A stretch of DNA of 61,396 bases. Origin: Xanthobacter agilis. Its GTDB lineage: Bacteria > Pseudomonadota > Alphaproteobacteria > Rhizobiales > Xanthobacteraceae. Positions 24,600-34,602 of the stretch are shown one piece after another; the stretch's first letter is position 1; each line of letters starts with the position of its first letter. The position numbers were made by a program, and so were the translations under genes. Location: contig NZ_JABWGX010000028.1 of NCBI RefSeq assembly GCF_021730435.1, positions 1 through 61,396 on the forward strand, in the 5' to 3' direction. The notes under the pieces were generated by a model. The model was not told the origin of the DNA. It did not search any database and saw only the letters and a list, made by a program, of their open reading frames with translations.

Positions 24600-24682
24600 T
24601 TGAATCGGCCCAACTTACGGCTCTTTTAATCATCCCCGTCCGGGGAGCATCTGTGTTGCCCCCGGGCTAGATCGGGGATCAG
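24600..24682 (+). promoter_or_regulatory. Probable trb operon promoter and leader
   Basis: TTGAAT (24600-24605) and TTTAAT (24625-24630) are a possible -35/-10 pair, though with 19-bp spacing. The leader folds: CCCCG-t-CCGGGG at about 24,634 and a long-range ATCCCCG / CGGGGAT pair ending at the trbB ribosome binding site. This is the only gap above 100 bp between traG and trbI, so an own promoter for trb genes is plausible. Confidence 0.4.
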
Positions 24683-25699
24683 ATGGCGGTATCGCAGCAG
24701 AATTCGGAGAGCTTGACGCGAGGCGCGCGGATGCTGCGCACCGCGCTCGGCCCCGCCATCGCGCGATTTCTGGAAGACCCCACCGTCGTCGAAGTGATGC
24801 TGAACCCGGATGGGCGGCTATGGATCGACCGGCTGTCGGAAGGCCTGTCCGATACAGGTGAGCGACTGTCGCCGGCCGATGGCGAGCGGATCGTGCGTCT
24901 GGTCGCGCATCATGTCGGTGCGGAGGTCCACTCCGGCGCGCCGCGTGTGTCGGCCGAACTGCCCGAAACCGGCGAGCGGTTCGAGGGACTGTTGCCGCCG
25001 GTCGTGGCCGCACCGGCTTTCGCGATCCGTAAACCCGCCGTCGCCGTGTTCACGCTCGACGATTATGTCGCCGCCGGGATTATGTCGGCGGGACAGGGCG
25101 AGGCGTTGCGTTCAGCCGTCGCGTCGCACGCCAACATCCTCGTCGCCGGAGGCACCTCGACTGGCAAGACGACGCTAACCAACGCGCTGCTGGCCGAGGT
25201 CGCCAAGACCGCCGATCGCGTCGTGCTGATCGAGGACACGCGCGAGCTGCAATGCGCCGCGCCCAACCTCGTCGCCATGCGCACCAAGGATGGCGTCGCC
25301 TCGCTCTCTGATCTCGTTCGCTCGTCGCTGCGCCTGCGGCCTGACCGAATCCCGATCGGCGAGGTGCGCGGCCCGGAAGCGCTCGATCTGTTGAAGGCGT
25401 GGGGCACGGGCCATCCCGGCGGCATCGGCACCATCCACGCCGGCAGCGCCATCGGCGCGCTCCGGCGGATGGAGCAACTCATCCAGGAAGCCGTCGTCAC
25501 CGTGCCCCGCGCACTGATCGCCGAGACCATCGATCTCGTCGCGGTCCTGGCTGGGCGCGGATCGCAACGCCGCCTCGTCGAACTCGCCCGGGTCGAAGGC
25601 CTCGGCGCGCAAGGCGATTACCGCGTCGTGCCTGCTGTCGGTGACGGCGGCGACATCCAGCCCGTCCTCAATCTTGAACCCACAGGAGATATCCGATGA
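24683..25699 (+). CDS. trbB: Conjugal transfer ATPase TrbB
   Basis: A 338-residue VirB11-type secretion ATPase. Walker A is GGTSTGKTT (about residue 154), with [10 protein letters not shown] after it and the His box [14 protein letters not shown] hexameric cytoplasmic motor that energises pilus assembly and DNA transfer. First gene of the trb operon, overlapping trbC by ATGA. Confidence 0.95.
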   Translation: MAVSQQNSESLTRGARMLRTALGPAIARFLEDPTVVEVMLNPDGRLWIDRLSEGLSDTGERLSPADGERIVRLVAHHVGAEVHSGAPRVSAELPETGERFEGLLPPVVAAPAFAIRKPAVAVFTLDDYVAAGIMSAGQGEALRSAVASHANILVAGGTSTGKTTLTNALLAEVAKTADRVVLIEDTRELQCAAPNLVAMRTKDGVASLSDLVRSSLRLRPDRIPIGEVRGPEALDLLKAWGTGHPGGIGTIHAGSAIGALRRMEQLIQEAVVTVPRALIAETIDLVAVLAGRGSQRRLVELARVEGLGAQGDYRVVPAVGDGGDIQPVLNLEPTGDIR

Positions 25700-26028
25700 T
25701 CCGAACGCTTTCGCGGGGCTGCCGCCGCATGGCGATGGCCGCCGCCACCGTTTCCCTCAGCCTCATGTTGGCGCCCGCCGCCTACGCCTCCGGTTCGTCG
25801 ATGCCGTGGGAAGCCCCGCTGCAATCCATCCTCCAGTCGATCGAAGGCCCGGTCGCCAAGATCATCGCGGTGATCGTCATCATCTCGACCGGCCTGGCGC
25901 TGGCCTTCGGCGATACGTCCGGCGGCTTCCGCCGGCTGATCCAGATCGTTTTCGGCCTGTCGATCGCGTTTGCCGCGTCCAGCTTCTTCCTGTCGTTCTT
26001 CTCGTTCGGCGGCGGGGCGCTGGTCTGA
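25696..26028 (+). CDS. trbC: Pilin TrbC (VirB2 family)
   Basis: A 110-residue prepilin. A basic N-terminus and hydrophobic signal end at PAAYASGS, followed by two long hydrophobic helices (IIAVIVIISTGLALAF and the IVFGLSIAFAASSFFLSF region). Probably matured by the TraF peptidase at 13,078. Its stop overlaps the trbD start (TGATG). Confidence 0.93.
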   Translation: MIRTLSRGCRRMAMAAATVSLSLMLAPAAYASGSSMPWEAPLQSILQSIEGPVAKIIAVIVIISTGLALAFGDTSGGFRRLIQIVFGLSIAFAASSFFLSFFSFGGGALV

Positions 26029-26309
26029 TGGCCTCGCTGCCTGACAACGCCGGCGAAGTGCCGGGTTATTCCGTGCCGGTCCACCGGGCGCTGACCGAGC
26101 ATATCCTGCTCGGCGGCGCGCCGCGTGGCCTCGCCATCCTCAACGGCACGCTGGCGGCGGCGCTTGGCCTGGGCCTGCGCCTCTGGCTGGTCGGCCTCGC
26201 CATCTGGGCTGTCGGCCATCTCGCCGCCGTATGGGCGGCGAAGCGCGATCCGATGTTCGTCGATGTGGTGCGCCGCCATCTGCGCATCCCCGGCCATCTT
26301 GGCGTTTGA
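26028..26309 (+). CDS. trbD: Mating-channel inner-membrane protein TrbD (VirB3 family)
   Basis: A 93-residue protein with the VirB3-like pattern: PVHRALTEHILLGGAPRGLA, a hydrophobic segment of about 40 residues, and MFVDVVRRHLR at the end. It anchors the TrbE ATPase at the inner membrane. Lies 13 bp before trbE. Confidence 0.93.
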   Translation: MASLPDNAGEVPGYSVPVHRALTEHILLGGAPRGLAILNGTLAAALGLGLRLWLVGLAIWAVGHLAAVWAAKRDPMFVDVVRRHLRIPGHLGV

Positions 26310-26322
26310 GGAGGCCGATCCC

Positions 26323-28761
26323 ATGATGAACCTGGCTGAATATCGCCGCACTGCTACCCGTCTCGCCGACTTCTTGCCCTGGGTCGCACTCGTGGGCGAA
26401 GGCGTCGTCCTCAACAAGGACGGCAGCTTCCAGCGCACAGCGTGCTTCCGTGGTCCCGACCTCGACAGTGCCGTGCCCGCCGAACTGGTCGCGGTCGCTG
26501 GGCGGCTCAACAATGCCTTCCGCCGCCTGGGATCGGGGTGGGCGATCTTCGTCGAGGCCCAGCGGCATGAGGCCGAGTCCTATCCGGCCAGCCGGTTTCC
26601 CGATGCGGCCTCGGCTCTGGTCGATGCCGAGCGCAAGGCCGATCTGGAGGAAGCCGGATCGCATTACGAATCCAGCTATTTCGTGACCTTCACTTATCTG
26701 CCGCCGGTCGAGGACGCGGCACGGGCCGAGACCTGGTTGTACGAGGGCCGCGAGCGCGTTGGCGTCGATGGACGCGAGATGCTCACCGGCTTCGTCGATC
26801 GCACCGACCGCGTGCTGCAACTGGTCGATGGCTTCATGCCGGAATGCGTCTGGCTCGATGATGCCCAGACGCTGACCTATCTGCATTCGACCGTCTCCAC
26901 CAATCGGCACCGCGTTCGCGTGCCCGAGACGCCGATGTATCTCGACGCGCTCGTGGCCGACCAGCCGCTCACCGGCGGGCTGGAGCCGCGCTTGGGTTCG
27001 ACGCATCTGCGCGTGCTGACCATCGTGGGCTTCCCGTCCGCGACCACGCCCGGTCTGCTCGACGAGCTGAACCGGCTGGCCTTTCCCTATCGCTGGTCCA
27101 CCCGCGCCATCCTGCTCGACAAGACCGACGCCACCAAGCTGCTGACCAAGATCCGGCGGCAATGGTTCGCCAAGCGCAAGTCGATCGCCGCCATCCTGAA
27201 AGAGGTGATGACCAACGAGGCCTCGGCGCTGGTCGATACCGACGCCGCCAACAAAGCGGCTGACGCTGATATGGCCCTGCAGGAACTGGGCGCAGACTAT
27301 GCCGGTATCGCCTATGTCACCGCGACCGTCACAGTCTGGGACGACGATCCGCGTCTCGCCGACGAGAAGCTGCGGCTGGTCGAAAAAATCGTCCAGGGCC
27401 GCGATTTCACGGCGATGGCGGAGACGATCAACGCCGCAGATGCCTGGCTCGGCAGCTTGCCCGGCCACGTCTACGCCAACGTCCGACAACCGCCCATCAG
27501 CACTTTGAACCTCGCCCACATGATACCGCTCAGTGCGGTGTGGGCGGGTCCGGAACGGGACGAGCATTTTGCAGCGCCCCCACTGCTGTTCGGCAAGACC
27601 GAAGGCTGGACCCCGTTCCGGTTATCCCTTCACGTCGGCGATGTCGGCCATACGCTCGTCGTCGGCCCGACCGGCGCTGGCAAGTCCGTGCTGCTCGCGC
27701 TCATGGCGCTCCAGTTCCGGCGCTATGCCGACGCCCAAGTGTTCGCCTTCGACTTCGGCGGCAGCATTCGCGCGGCCGCTCTGGCGATGGGTGGGGACTG
27801 GCACGATCTCGGCGGCGGATTGTCGGATGAGGCGGAGGAGAGCGTCAGCCTCCAGCCGCTTGCCCGCATCCATGACGTGCCCGAGCGCGCCTGGGCCGCC
27901 GACTGGATCGTGGCGATCCTGACCCGCGAAGGCGTCGCCATCACGCCAGAGGTGAAAGAATACATCTGGACGGCGCTGACCTCGTTGGCCTCCGCGCCGG
28001 TCGCCGAGCGCACCATCACCGGCCTTGCGGTCCTGCTCCAATCCAATGACCTGAAGCAGGCGCTCCGGCCTTACTGCGTCGGCGGCGCCCATGGACGCTT
28101 GCTCGACGCGGAGGCCGAATATCTCGGCTCCGCCACGGTCCAGGCCTTCGAGACCGAAGGGCTGATCGGCACCGAGGCCACGCCTGCCGTGCTGGCCTAT
28201 CTGTTTCATCGTATTGGCGACCGGCTCGACGGCTCGCCAACGCTCATCATCATCGACGAAGGCTGGCTCGCCCTCGACGACGAGGGATTTTCCGGCCAGC
28301 TCCGCGAGTGGCTGAAGACGCTGCGCAAGAAGAACGCCAGCGTGATCTTCGCCACCCAATCGCTGTCGGACATCGACGGTTCGGCCATCGCGCCCGCCAT
28401 CATCGAGAGCTGCCAAACCCGGCTTCTGCTCCCGAACGAGCGGGCGATCGAGCCGCAGATTACCGCCATCTATCGGCGGTTCGGCCTCAACGACCGCCAG
28501 ATCGAGATCCTCGCGCGAGCCACGCCGAAGCGCGACTATTACTGCCAGTCGCGGCGCGGCAACCGGCTGTTCGAGCTGGGCCTGTCCGACGTGGCATTGG
28601 CGCTCTGCGCCGCCTCGTCGAAAACCGACCAGACCGAGATCGCCCGCATCGTCGCCGAGCATGGCCGCGACGGCTTCCTCGCCGCCTGGCTTCGCCATCG
28701 CGGCGTCGCCTGGGCCGCCGACCTCATCCCCAACCTCACCAATATGGAGATCCCATCATGA
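26323..28761 (+). CDS. trbE: Conjugal transfer ATPase TrbE (VirB4 family)
   Basis: An 812-residue VirB4-type ATPase. The N-terminal CagE/TrbE domain is followed by Walker A VGPTGAGKSVLLAL (about residue 446) and Walker B LIIIDEGWLAL (about 641), with ASVIFATQSLSDI next. ATG 26323 has GAGGAG about 10 nt upstream; the second Met is two codons on. It drives pilus biogenesis and substrate transfer. Overlaps trbJ by ATGA. Confidence 0.95.
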   Translation: MMNLAEYRRTATRLADFLPWVALVGEGVVLNKDGSFQRTACFRGPDLDSAVPAELVAVAGRLNNAFRRLGSGWAIFVEAQRHEAESYPASRFPDAASALVDAERKADLEEAGSHYESSYFVTFTYLPPVEDAARAETWLYEGRERVGVDGREMLTGFVDRTDRVLQLVDGFMPECVWLDDAQTLTYLHSTVSTNRHRVRVPETPMYLDALVADQPLTGGLEPRLGSTHLRVLTIVGFPSATTPGLLDELNRLAFPYRWSTRAILLDKTDATKLLTKIRRQWFAKRKSIAAILKEVMTNEASALVDTDAANKAADADMALQELGADYAGIAYVTATVTVWDDDPRLADEKLRLVEKIVQGRDFTAMAETINAADAWLGSLPGHVYANVRQPPISTLNLAHMIPLSAVWAGPERDEHFAAPPLLFGKTEGWTPFRLSLHVGDVGHTLVVGPTGAGKSVLLALMALQFRRYADAQVFAFDFGGSIRAAALAMGGDWHDLGGGLSDEAEESVSLQPLARIHDVPERAWAADWIVAILTREGVAITPEVKEYIWTALTSLASAPVAERTITGLAVLLQSNDLKQALRPYCVGGAHGRLLDAEAEYLGSATVQAFETEGLIGTEATPAVLAYLFHRIGDRLDGSPTLIIIDEGWLALDDEGFSGQLREWLKTLRKKNASVIFATQSLSDIDGSAIAPAIIESCQTRLLLPNERAIEPQITAIYRRFGLNDRQIEILARATPKRDYYCQSRRGNRLFELGLSDVALALCAASSKTDQTEIARIVAEHGRDGFLAAWLRHRGVAWAADLIPNLTNMEIPS

Positions 28762-29531
28762 CGCTTCCTCGTGTCCGTGGCCGTTCCCGCGCGGCGTTCG
28801 TCGCCGCATCCATCCTGTCCATGCCGCTGGCACTGGCGCCGATCGTCACCACGCCGGCCGCCGCGCAGTGGATCGTCTACGATCCGACCAACTACGCGCA
28901 GAACGTTCTCACGGCGGCGCGCACGCTCCAGCAGGTTAATCAGCAGATCACCCAGCTTCAGAACGAAGCGACGATGCTGATCAATCAGGCCCGCAATCTG
29001 GCGAGCCTGCCGTACTCGTCCCTCAGCCAGCTTCAGCAGTCGATCGCCAAGACGCAGGCGCTTCTCACGCAAGCGCAGAACATCGCCTACGATGTCCAGA
29101 ACATCGACCGGGCCTTCCAGACGACCTACGGCACGGCCTCGACCTCGGCGAGCAGCGCCACCCTGATCGCCGACGCCAAGACGCGCTGGCAGAACTCAGT
29201 CGCCGGTTTGCAGGACGCCATGCGAGTGCAGGCCACCGTCGTCGGCAATATCGACACCAACAGCACCCAGATGCCGGTGCTGGTCGGATCGAGCCAGTCC
29301 GCCACCGGCGCGCTCCAGGCGACGCAGGCCGGCAACCAACTTCTCGCGCTTCAGGCCCAGCAGCTCGCTGATCTTACCGCCGTCGTCGCCGCCAACGGCC
29401 GGGCACAAGCGCTGACCGAGGCCGAGCGCGCGGCCGCGGCCGAACAGGGCCGCGAGCAGCGCCGCCGCTTCCTGACGCCTGGCACGGGCTACCAGCCCGG
29501 CGCGGCCAAGATGTTCTACGGCAGCAACTGA
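28758..29531 (+). CDS. trbJ: Conjugal transfer protein TrbJ (VirB5-like)
   Basis: A 257-residue exported protein. The signal peptide ends about AAAQW (residue 36). The mature part begins WIVYDPTNYAQNVLTAART and is helical and Gln-rich (QQVNQQITQLQNEATMLINQ), typical of TrbJ. It is a minor pilus component or adhesin in the periplasm. TrbK follows after 10 bp. Confidence 0.93.
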   Translation: MTLPRVRGRSRAAFVAASILSMPLALAPIVTTPAAAQWIVYDPTNYAQNVLTAARTLQQVNQQITQLQNEATMLINQARNLASLPYSSLSQLQQSIAKTQALLTQAQNIAYDVQNIDRAFQTTYGTASTSASSATLIADAKTRWQNSVAGLQDAMRVQATVVGNIDTNSTQMPVLVGSSQSATGALQATQAGNQLLALQAQQLADLTAVVAANGRAQALTEAERAAAAEQGREQRRRFLTPGTGYQPGAAKMFYGSN

Positions 29532-29541
29532 GGGCGCGGCG

Positions 29542-29811
29542 ATGGACGGCAAGACCCTCGCACGTATCGGTGCCGTCGCCTTCGTCGCGGTGGCGATCAC
29601 CGCCACGGTGATCGAACTGACGCGTAACGACGAAGCGACGGAGATCCGCACCGTCAGCCGTCCTCACGGCGGCAATCCCGAACCACTGCGAGCCGTGCTC
29701 CGGCATTGCCGCGACATGGGCGAGGCCGCCAGCCGTGATGCGAGCTGCCTCAAGGCATGGGCGGAGAACCGTGACAGCTTCCTCGGTGCCACCTCGCCGG
29801 AGGCGCATTGA
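29542..29811 (+). CDS. trbK: TrbK-like entry exclusion protein
   Basis: An 89-residue protein with one N-terminal membrane helix (ARIGAVAFVAVAITATVIEL) and a short periplasmic part with two Cys (RHCRDMGEAASRDASCLKAW). This matches the alternative TrbK group found between trbJ and trbL in these ICEs and is thought to block redundant transfer into cells already carrying the element. Stop overlaps the trbL leader. Confidence 0.82.
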   Translation: MDGKTLARIGAVAFVAVAITATVIELTRNDEATEIRTVSRPHGGNPEPLRAVLRHCRDMGEAASRDASCLKAWAENRDSFLGATSPEAH

Positions 29812-29813
29812 CC

Positions 29814-31139
29814 ATGGGCGGCTCCGGCGTCATCGACCACTTCCTGGAAGTCTTCACCCGCTACATCGACAGCGGCTTCGGTCTTTTGCAGGGCGAGGTG
29901 GCCTTCATCGCCACGACGTTGATCGTCATCGACGTGACGCTGGCCGCACTGTTCTGGTCGTGGGGCGCCGACAACGACATCATCGCTCGGCTGATCAAAA
30001 AGACCCTGTTCGTCGGCGTCTTCGCCTACATCATCGGCAACTGGAACAACCTCGCGCGCATCGTCTTCGAGAGTTTTGCGGGGCTCGGCCTGAAAGCGTC
30101 GGGCACGGGCTTCTCGGTCAGCGATCTCATGCGTCCCGGCAAGGTGGCGCAGACCGGTCTTGATGCCGGACGGCCGCTGCTCGATTCCATTTCCGATCTG
30201 ATGGGCTGGGTGTCGTTCTTCGAGAACTTCATCCAGATCGCCTGCCTGCTGTTCGCCTGGGCGCTGATCCTGCTCGCCTTCTTCATCCTCGCCGTCCAGC
30301 TCTTCGTCACGCTAATCGAGTTCAAGCTGACGACGCTCGCTGGCTTCGTGCTGATCCCCTTCGGCCTCTTTGGCAAATCCGCTTTCATGGCCGAGCGGGT
30401 GCTCGGCAACGTGATCTCGTCGGGCATCAAGGTGATGGTGCTCGCCGTCATCATCGGCATCGGCTCGACGCTGTTCTCCGAGTTCACCGCCGGCTTCAAC
30501 GGCGCGACGCCGACGATCGACGACGCCATGGCAATCGTGCTGGCGGCGTTGTCGCTGCTCGGCCTCGGCATCTTCGGTCCCGGCATCGCCAACGGTCTCG
30601 TCTCTGGAGGGCCGCAACTCGGTGCCGGCGCGGCGATCGGAACAGGTCTTGCCGCCGGCGGCATGGCGATGGCGGGTGCTGCGGCGGTCGGTGCCGCAGC
30701 CTCCGGTGGTGCGGCGTTGGCGGGAGGCGCTGCCGCAGCGGCGCGTGGTGGGGCTGCTCTCGCAGGCGGAGCGTCGTCTGCTTACATCCTCGGCGCGGCC
30801 GGACACACTGGCGCGTCAGGCATCGCAGCAAGTCTCGGCAATGTCGCCGGTACCGGCGCATCCAAACTCGGCTTCGCCTTTGCTAGTCCGTTCAAGCGCG
30901 CCGCTGCGTCGATGAAGGAGAGCTTCGGATCTGGTGGCCAGTCGGTCACCGGCGAAGGCGGCGCACCGGATGCCATCGCTTCCTCATCTGCAACCACGGA
31001 CGGTCCGCCCGCTTGGGCCAAGCGCATGAAGCGCTCGCAAGCGATGTCGCACGGCGTCCAGGCCGCCGCCCATGCGGTCAAGTCCGGCGACAGCCATGGC
31101 GGCGGCTCGTCCGTCCATCTTTCTGAAAGCGACCGCTGA
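29814..31139 (+). CDS. trbL: P-type conjugal transfer protein TrbL (VirB6-like)
   Basis: A 441-residue polytopic membrane protein. About six hydrophobic helices occupy residues 20-255 (for example FIQIACLLFAWALILLAFFI and TTLAGFVLIPFGLFG), followed by an Ala/Gly-rich region and a polar tail. It forms the inner-membrane part of the channel. ATG 29814 is preferred to the TTG two codons earlier. Overlaps trbF by one base. Confidence 0.94.
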   Translation: MGGSGVIDHFLEVFTRYIDSGFGLLQGEVAFIATTLIVIDVTLAALFWSWGADNDIIARLIKKTLFVGVFAYIIGNWNNLARIVFESFAGLGLKASGTGFSVSDLMRPGKVAQTGLDAGRPLLDSISDLMGWVSFFENFIQIACLLFAWALILLAFFILAVQLFVTLIEFKLTTLAGFVLIPFGLFGKSAFMAERVLGNVISSGIKVMVLAVIIGIGSTLFSEFTAGFNGATPTIDDAMAIVLAALSLLGLGIFGPGIANGLVSGGPQLGAGAAIGTGLAAGGMAMAGAAAVGAAASGGAALAGGAAAAARGGAALAGGASSAYILGAAGHTGASGIAASLGNVAGTGASKLGFAFASPFKRAAASMKESFGSGGQSVTGEGGAPDAIASSSATTDGPPAWAKRMKRSQAMSHGVQAAAHAVKSGDSHGGGSSVHLSESDR

Positions 31140-31822
31140 TGTTCAAACGACCCTCCACCCATTACGGCAGATCTCCCGAACCCGAGACGCCCTATCAACG
31201 CGCCGCCCAGGTCTGGGACGACCGCATCGGCTCGGCCCGCGTACAGGCGAAGAACTGGCGACTGATGGCCTTCGGATCACTGGCCTTGTCGGTGGGGCTC
31301 TCCGTGGCGCTGGTCTGGCAATCGTTGAGTGGCTCGGTCGTGCCGTGGGTGGTGCAGGTCGACAAGCTCGGCGCAGCGCAGGCTGTCGCTCCGGCTAGCG
31401 CCGATTATCGGCCGACCGATCCGCAGATCGCCTTCCATCTTGCGCGCTTCATTGAAGAGGTTCGTTCGATCCCGGCCGACGCCATCATCGTTCGCCAGAA
31501 CTGGCTCCGAGCCTACGATTTCACCACGCAGGCCGGGGCGCTGGCGCTCAACGACTACGCCCGCGCCAACGACCCCTTCACCAAGGTCGGCAAGACGCAG
31601 ATCGCCGTCGATGTCTCGAGCGTCATCCGCGCGTCGCCCGACAGTTTCCGCGTCGCCTGGGTTCAGCGGACCTATCTGGACGGCTCGCTCGCCTCCACCG
31701 AACGCTGGACCGCCATCTTGACCGTCGTCGTGCAGGTGCCGCGCGACGCCGAAAAGCTCCGGGCGAACCCGCTCGGAATCTACGTCACCGCCATCAACTG
31801 GTCGAAGGAGCTGACCCAATGA
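31139..31822 (+). CDS. trbF: Conjugal transfer protein TrbF (VirB8 family)
   Basis: A 227-residue bitopic protein with a short cytoplasmic N-terminus (PETPYQRAAQVWDDRIGSAR), one helix (about residues 42-62) and a VirB8-like periplasmic domain (WLRAYDFTT, WTAILTVVVQVP, NPLGIYVTAINWS). It nucleates the channel. Overlaps trbG by ATGA. Confidence 0.94.
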   Translation: MFKRPSTHYGRSPEPETPYQRAAQVWDDRIGSARVQAKNWRLMAFGSLALSVGLSVALVWQSLSGSVVPWVVQVDKLGAAQAVAPASADYRPTDPQIAFHLARFIEEVRSIPADAIIVRQNWLRAYDFTTQAGALALNDYARANDPFTKVGKTQIAVDVSSVIRASPDSFRVAWVQRTYLDGSLASTERWTAILTVVVQVPRDAEKLRANPLGIYVTAINWSKELTQ

Positions 31823-32862
31823 CGCCGACCTTCCGCAAGGCCGCCCCCGGACAAGCGGGACGTCCGGCTTTCCGTAAATCCGCCTTGCCGCTTCTCTTGG
31901 CTTTCACATCCGTGCTCGCCGGCTGTGCCACGGCGCAGAAGCCGCCCGAAATCTCCTATGACGATGCGATGCCTGCTGTCCAGACCGCCGATCCGCCGGT
32001 GCCGGTCCGAGTGGTGGAATTGCCGAAGCCTCTCCCGTTGCCCGGCCAGTTGAAGCCCGTCGGCAAGGACGGCAAGCCGACGCCCGAACTGCCGGACCCG
32101 GCCGCGCGGGTGAACGAGGCCAACGCCGCCGCGCGGATGCAACCGGTCAGGAACGGCTTCATCAACGCCATCCAGGTCTATCCCTTCGTCGATGGCGCGC
32201 TCTATCAAGTCTACACCGCGCCCGGCCAGATTACCGACATCGCCTTGCAGGCCGGCGAAACACTGGTCGGCTCGGGACCCGTTGCCGCCGGCGACACGGT
32301 GCGTTGGATCATCGGCGACACCGAGAGCGGCGCCGGCACCACCAAGCAGGTTCATATCCTCGTCAAACCGACCCGGCCCGAGCTGATGACCAATCTTGTC
32401 ATCAACACCAACGCGCGCACCTACCACATGGAGCTGCGCTCGACCGAGAAGACCTATATGGCCTCGGTGTCCTGGCAGTATCCACAGGATCAGCTCATCG
32501 CGCTGCGCCGGCAGAACGCCGAGGCGCAAGCCGTCCAGCCGGTGGCGACCGGCATCGATCTCGCGCGCGTCAACTTCCGCTACGAAGTGACGGGCGATCG
32601 CGCGCCGTGGCGGCCGCTCCGCGCCTTCGACGACGGCCGCCAGGTCTTCATCGAGTTCCCGCGCGGTATCGGCCAGGGCGAGATGCCACCGCTCTTCGTC
32701 GTCGGTCCGGAGGGCGATACCTCGGAACTGGTGAATTATCGGGTGCGCGACAACTACATGATCGTCGACCGGTTGTTCGCTGCCGCCGAGTTGCGCTTCG
32801 GCGCCGACAAGAATCAGAAGCGCGTTCGCATCTCGCGCACCGACGGGAGGCCGGCGTCGTGA
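31819..32862 (+). CDS. trbG: Conjugal transfer lipoprotein TrbG (VirB9 family)
   Basis: A 347-residue outer-membrane-core component. The signal peptide ends in a lipobox LAGC (about residues 34-37). The VirB9-like region includes QVYPFVDGALYQVYTAPGQI, a stretch like VHILVKPTRPELMTNLVINT, and NYMIVDRLFAAAELR. The lipobox is a noteworthy trait of P-type TrbG. Overlaps trbI by GTGA. Confidence 0.94.
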   Translation: MTPTFRKAAPGQAGRPAFRKSALPLLLAFTSVLAGCATAQKPPEISYDDAMPAVQTADPPVPVRVVELPKPLPLPGQLKPVGKDGKPTPELPDPAARVNEANAAARMQPVRNGFINAIQVYPFVDGALYQVYTAPGQITDIALQAGETLVGSGPVAAGDTVRWIIGDTESGAGTTKQVHILVKPTRPELMTNLVINTNARTYHMELRSTEKTYMASVSWQYPQDQLIALRRQNAEAQAVQPVATGIDLARVNFRYEVTGDRAPWRPLRAFDDGRQVFIEFPRGIGQGEMPPLFVVGPEGDTSELVNYRVRDNYMIVDRLFAAAELRFGADKNQKRVRISRTDGRPAS

Positions 32863-34082
32863 GTGAGATCGACCCCGATCGTCAGAAGCCGGACGCAGAC
32901 GCCGATGCCCGGCCGCTGACCGGAGAGCCTGTCGCGCCGATGCGGCTGCGCCCCGAACCGCCGCGCGTGACGCGTCTGTCGCGAAAGGTGCTGATCGCCC
33001 TTGGTGTGCTTGCCGGCATCGGTATCGGCGGAACGTTGATCTACGCGCTTCAAACCCAGCGCGGCGGCAAGACGAACGAGGAACTGTATTCGACCGACAA
33101 CCGGACGACGCCCGACGGCCTCGCCGCCTTGCCGAAGGACTATGCCGGTATCCCGAAGCTCGGTCCGCCGCTGCCGGGCGACCTCGGCCGCCCGATCCTC
33201 AGCGCCCAGAATGCCGGCCAGCCGGTGCCGACACCGGAGATCGCGACGCCCAATCCGGGGATCAGTCAGGAAGAGCAGCGCCGCATTCAGGAGTCGGAGG
33301 CCGCGCGGACGGCACGTCTCTTTGCTTCGACCGAGACGCGGCCAGCCAGCACCGCTGTCCCTCAGCCGCAAGCGGCGGTCACGCCGCAGGCGGACCTCTC
33401 CAGCCTTGGGCTGGCACCACAGCCTGCGACGCCGTCCGCGCAGGATCGTCAACTCGCATTTCTGAACCGGGCACCCGACAAGCGCACGGTCTCACCGGAT
33501 CGTATCGCCGCTCCTGCGTCGGCCAATGTGCTTCAGGCGGGGGCGGTCATCGCGGCGGCACTCATCACCGGCATCCGCTCCGATCTTCCCGGCCAGATCA
33601 CTGCTCAGGTCACGGAGAACGTCTATGATAGCCCGACCGGGCGCATCCTGCTCGTTCCGCAGGGCACGCGGATCATCGGTCAGTACGACAACGGCGTCGG
33701 CTTCGGTCAGCGCCGAGTGCTGCTGGTCTGGAACCGGCTGATCTTCCCCAATGGCCGCTCGATCGTGTTGGAGCGCCAGCCAGGTGCAGACGCCGAGGGC
33801 TATGCCGGGCTCGAAGATGGCGTCGACTACCATTGGGGTGAGCTGTTCAAGGCCGCGGCGCTTTCAACGCTGCTCAGCGTTGGTGCCGAGGCGGGATCAT
33901 CGGGTCAGGAGAGTGACATCATCCGCGCGTTGCGCAACGGCGCATCCGACAGCATCAACCAGACCGGTCAGCAGATCGTGCAGCGCCAGCTCAACATCGC
34001 GCCGACACTGACCATCCGGCCAGGCTTCCCGGTCCGCGTGATCGTTACGCGAGACTTGGTACTCGAACCCTATGGAGGCTGA
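32859..34082 (+). CDS. trbI: Conjugal transfer protein TrbI (VirB10 family)
   Basis: A 407-residue protein that starts with GTG inside the end of trbG. A cytoplasmic Pro-rich N-terminus, one transmembrane helix (VLIALGVLAGIGIGGTLIYA, about residues 45-64), a Pro/Gln-rich periplasmic linker and a VirB10 barrel (LVPQGTRIIGQYDNGVGFGQ, TIRPGFPVRVIVTRDL) follow. It spans both membranes. DUF2274 follows directly. Confidence 0.95.
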   Translation: MSEIDPDRQKPDADADARPLTGEPVAPMRLRPEPPRVTRLSRKVLIALGVLAGIGIGGTLIYALQTQRGGKTNEELYSTDNRTTPDGLAALPKDYAGIPKLGPPLPGDLGRPILSAQNAGQPVPTPEIATPNPGISQEEQRRIQESEAARTARLFASTETRPASTAVPQPQAAVTPQADLSSLGLAPQPATPSAQDRQLAFLNRAPDKRTVSPDRIAAPASANVLQAGAVIAAALITGIRSDLPGQITAQVTENVYDSPTGRILLVPQGTRIIGQYDNGVGFGQRRVLLVWNRLIFPNGRSIVLERQPGADAEGYAGLEDGVDYHWGELFKAAALSTLLSVGAEAGSSGQESDIIRALRNGASDSINQTGQQIVQRQLNIAPTLTIRPGFPVRVIVTRDLVLEPYGG

Positions 34083-34083
34083 C

Positions 34084-34314
34084 ATGGCGAAACTGAAACT
34101 CGGACCGATCGCCGACGACAAGCCGGTGAAGGTCACGCTGGAATTGCCTGCCAGCCTACATCGCGACCTGATCGCCTATGCCGAAATCCTCGGGCGGGAG
34201 GGAGGACAAGTCGCCGCCGATCCCGTTCGCCTGATCGTCCCCATGCTGGAGCGGTTCATGGCAACGGACCGGGGATTTGCAGAGGCGCGGCGGGGAAGGC
34301 CTGACCCCCGTTAA
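34084..34314 (+). CDS. DUF2274 family protein
   Basis: A 76-residue protein beginning MAKLKLGPIADDKPVKVTLE, with LHRDLIAYAEILGREGG. Its LPASLHRDL / YAE pattern is like a ribbon-helix-helix fold. It closes the trb operon in most related ICEs; role unknown. ATG 34084 with GGAGG 6 nt upstream, one base after the trbI stop. Confidence 0.88.
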   Translation: MAKLKLGPIADDKPVKVTLELPASLHRDLIAYAEILGREGGQVAADPVRLIVPMLERFMATDRGFAEARRGRPDPR

Positions 34315-34602
34315 GAATATAATGTGGGCCGCCGAACCATCGCAGTCCTCGCTTTCGGCTTGCACGCATTCTCGATATTTCGGAGCATCCGCTTCGGAAA
34401 AGAGCTTTAGATAAAGTGCCTTACAGGCAAAGCGCGTCCGGTTGCAGCATTCCCCATACGAGTGCCGAACACTTCTATTCGCGCTTCGGGCCATCTTGTT
34501 CAGCCCATGCAGCACGGCTTCGGGCACCCTTCTGATGAAAAGTGCATCACTTTGTTGAAGTCTGATGCGCGAGCCGGTAGGTTGATACGAGGAACCGTGA
34601 GG
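34315..34602. other. Junction between trb operon and defence island
   Basis: 288 bp with lower GC than the trb genes and no supported gene. An off-strand frame reads through but has no recognised family or start. It probably holds the promoter of the following operon. GAGG precedes ATG 34603. Confidence 0.45.
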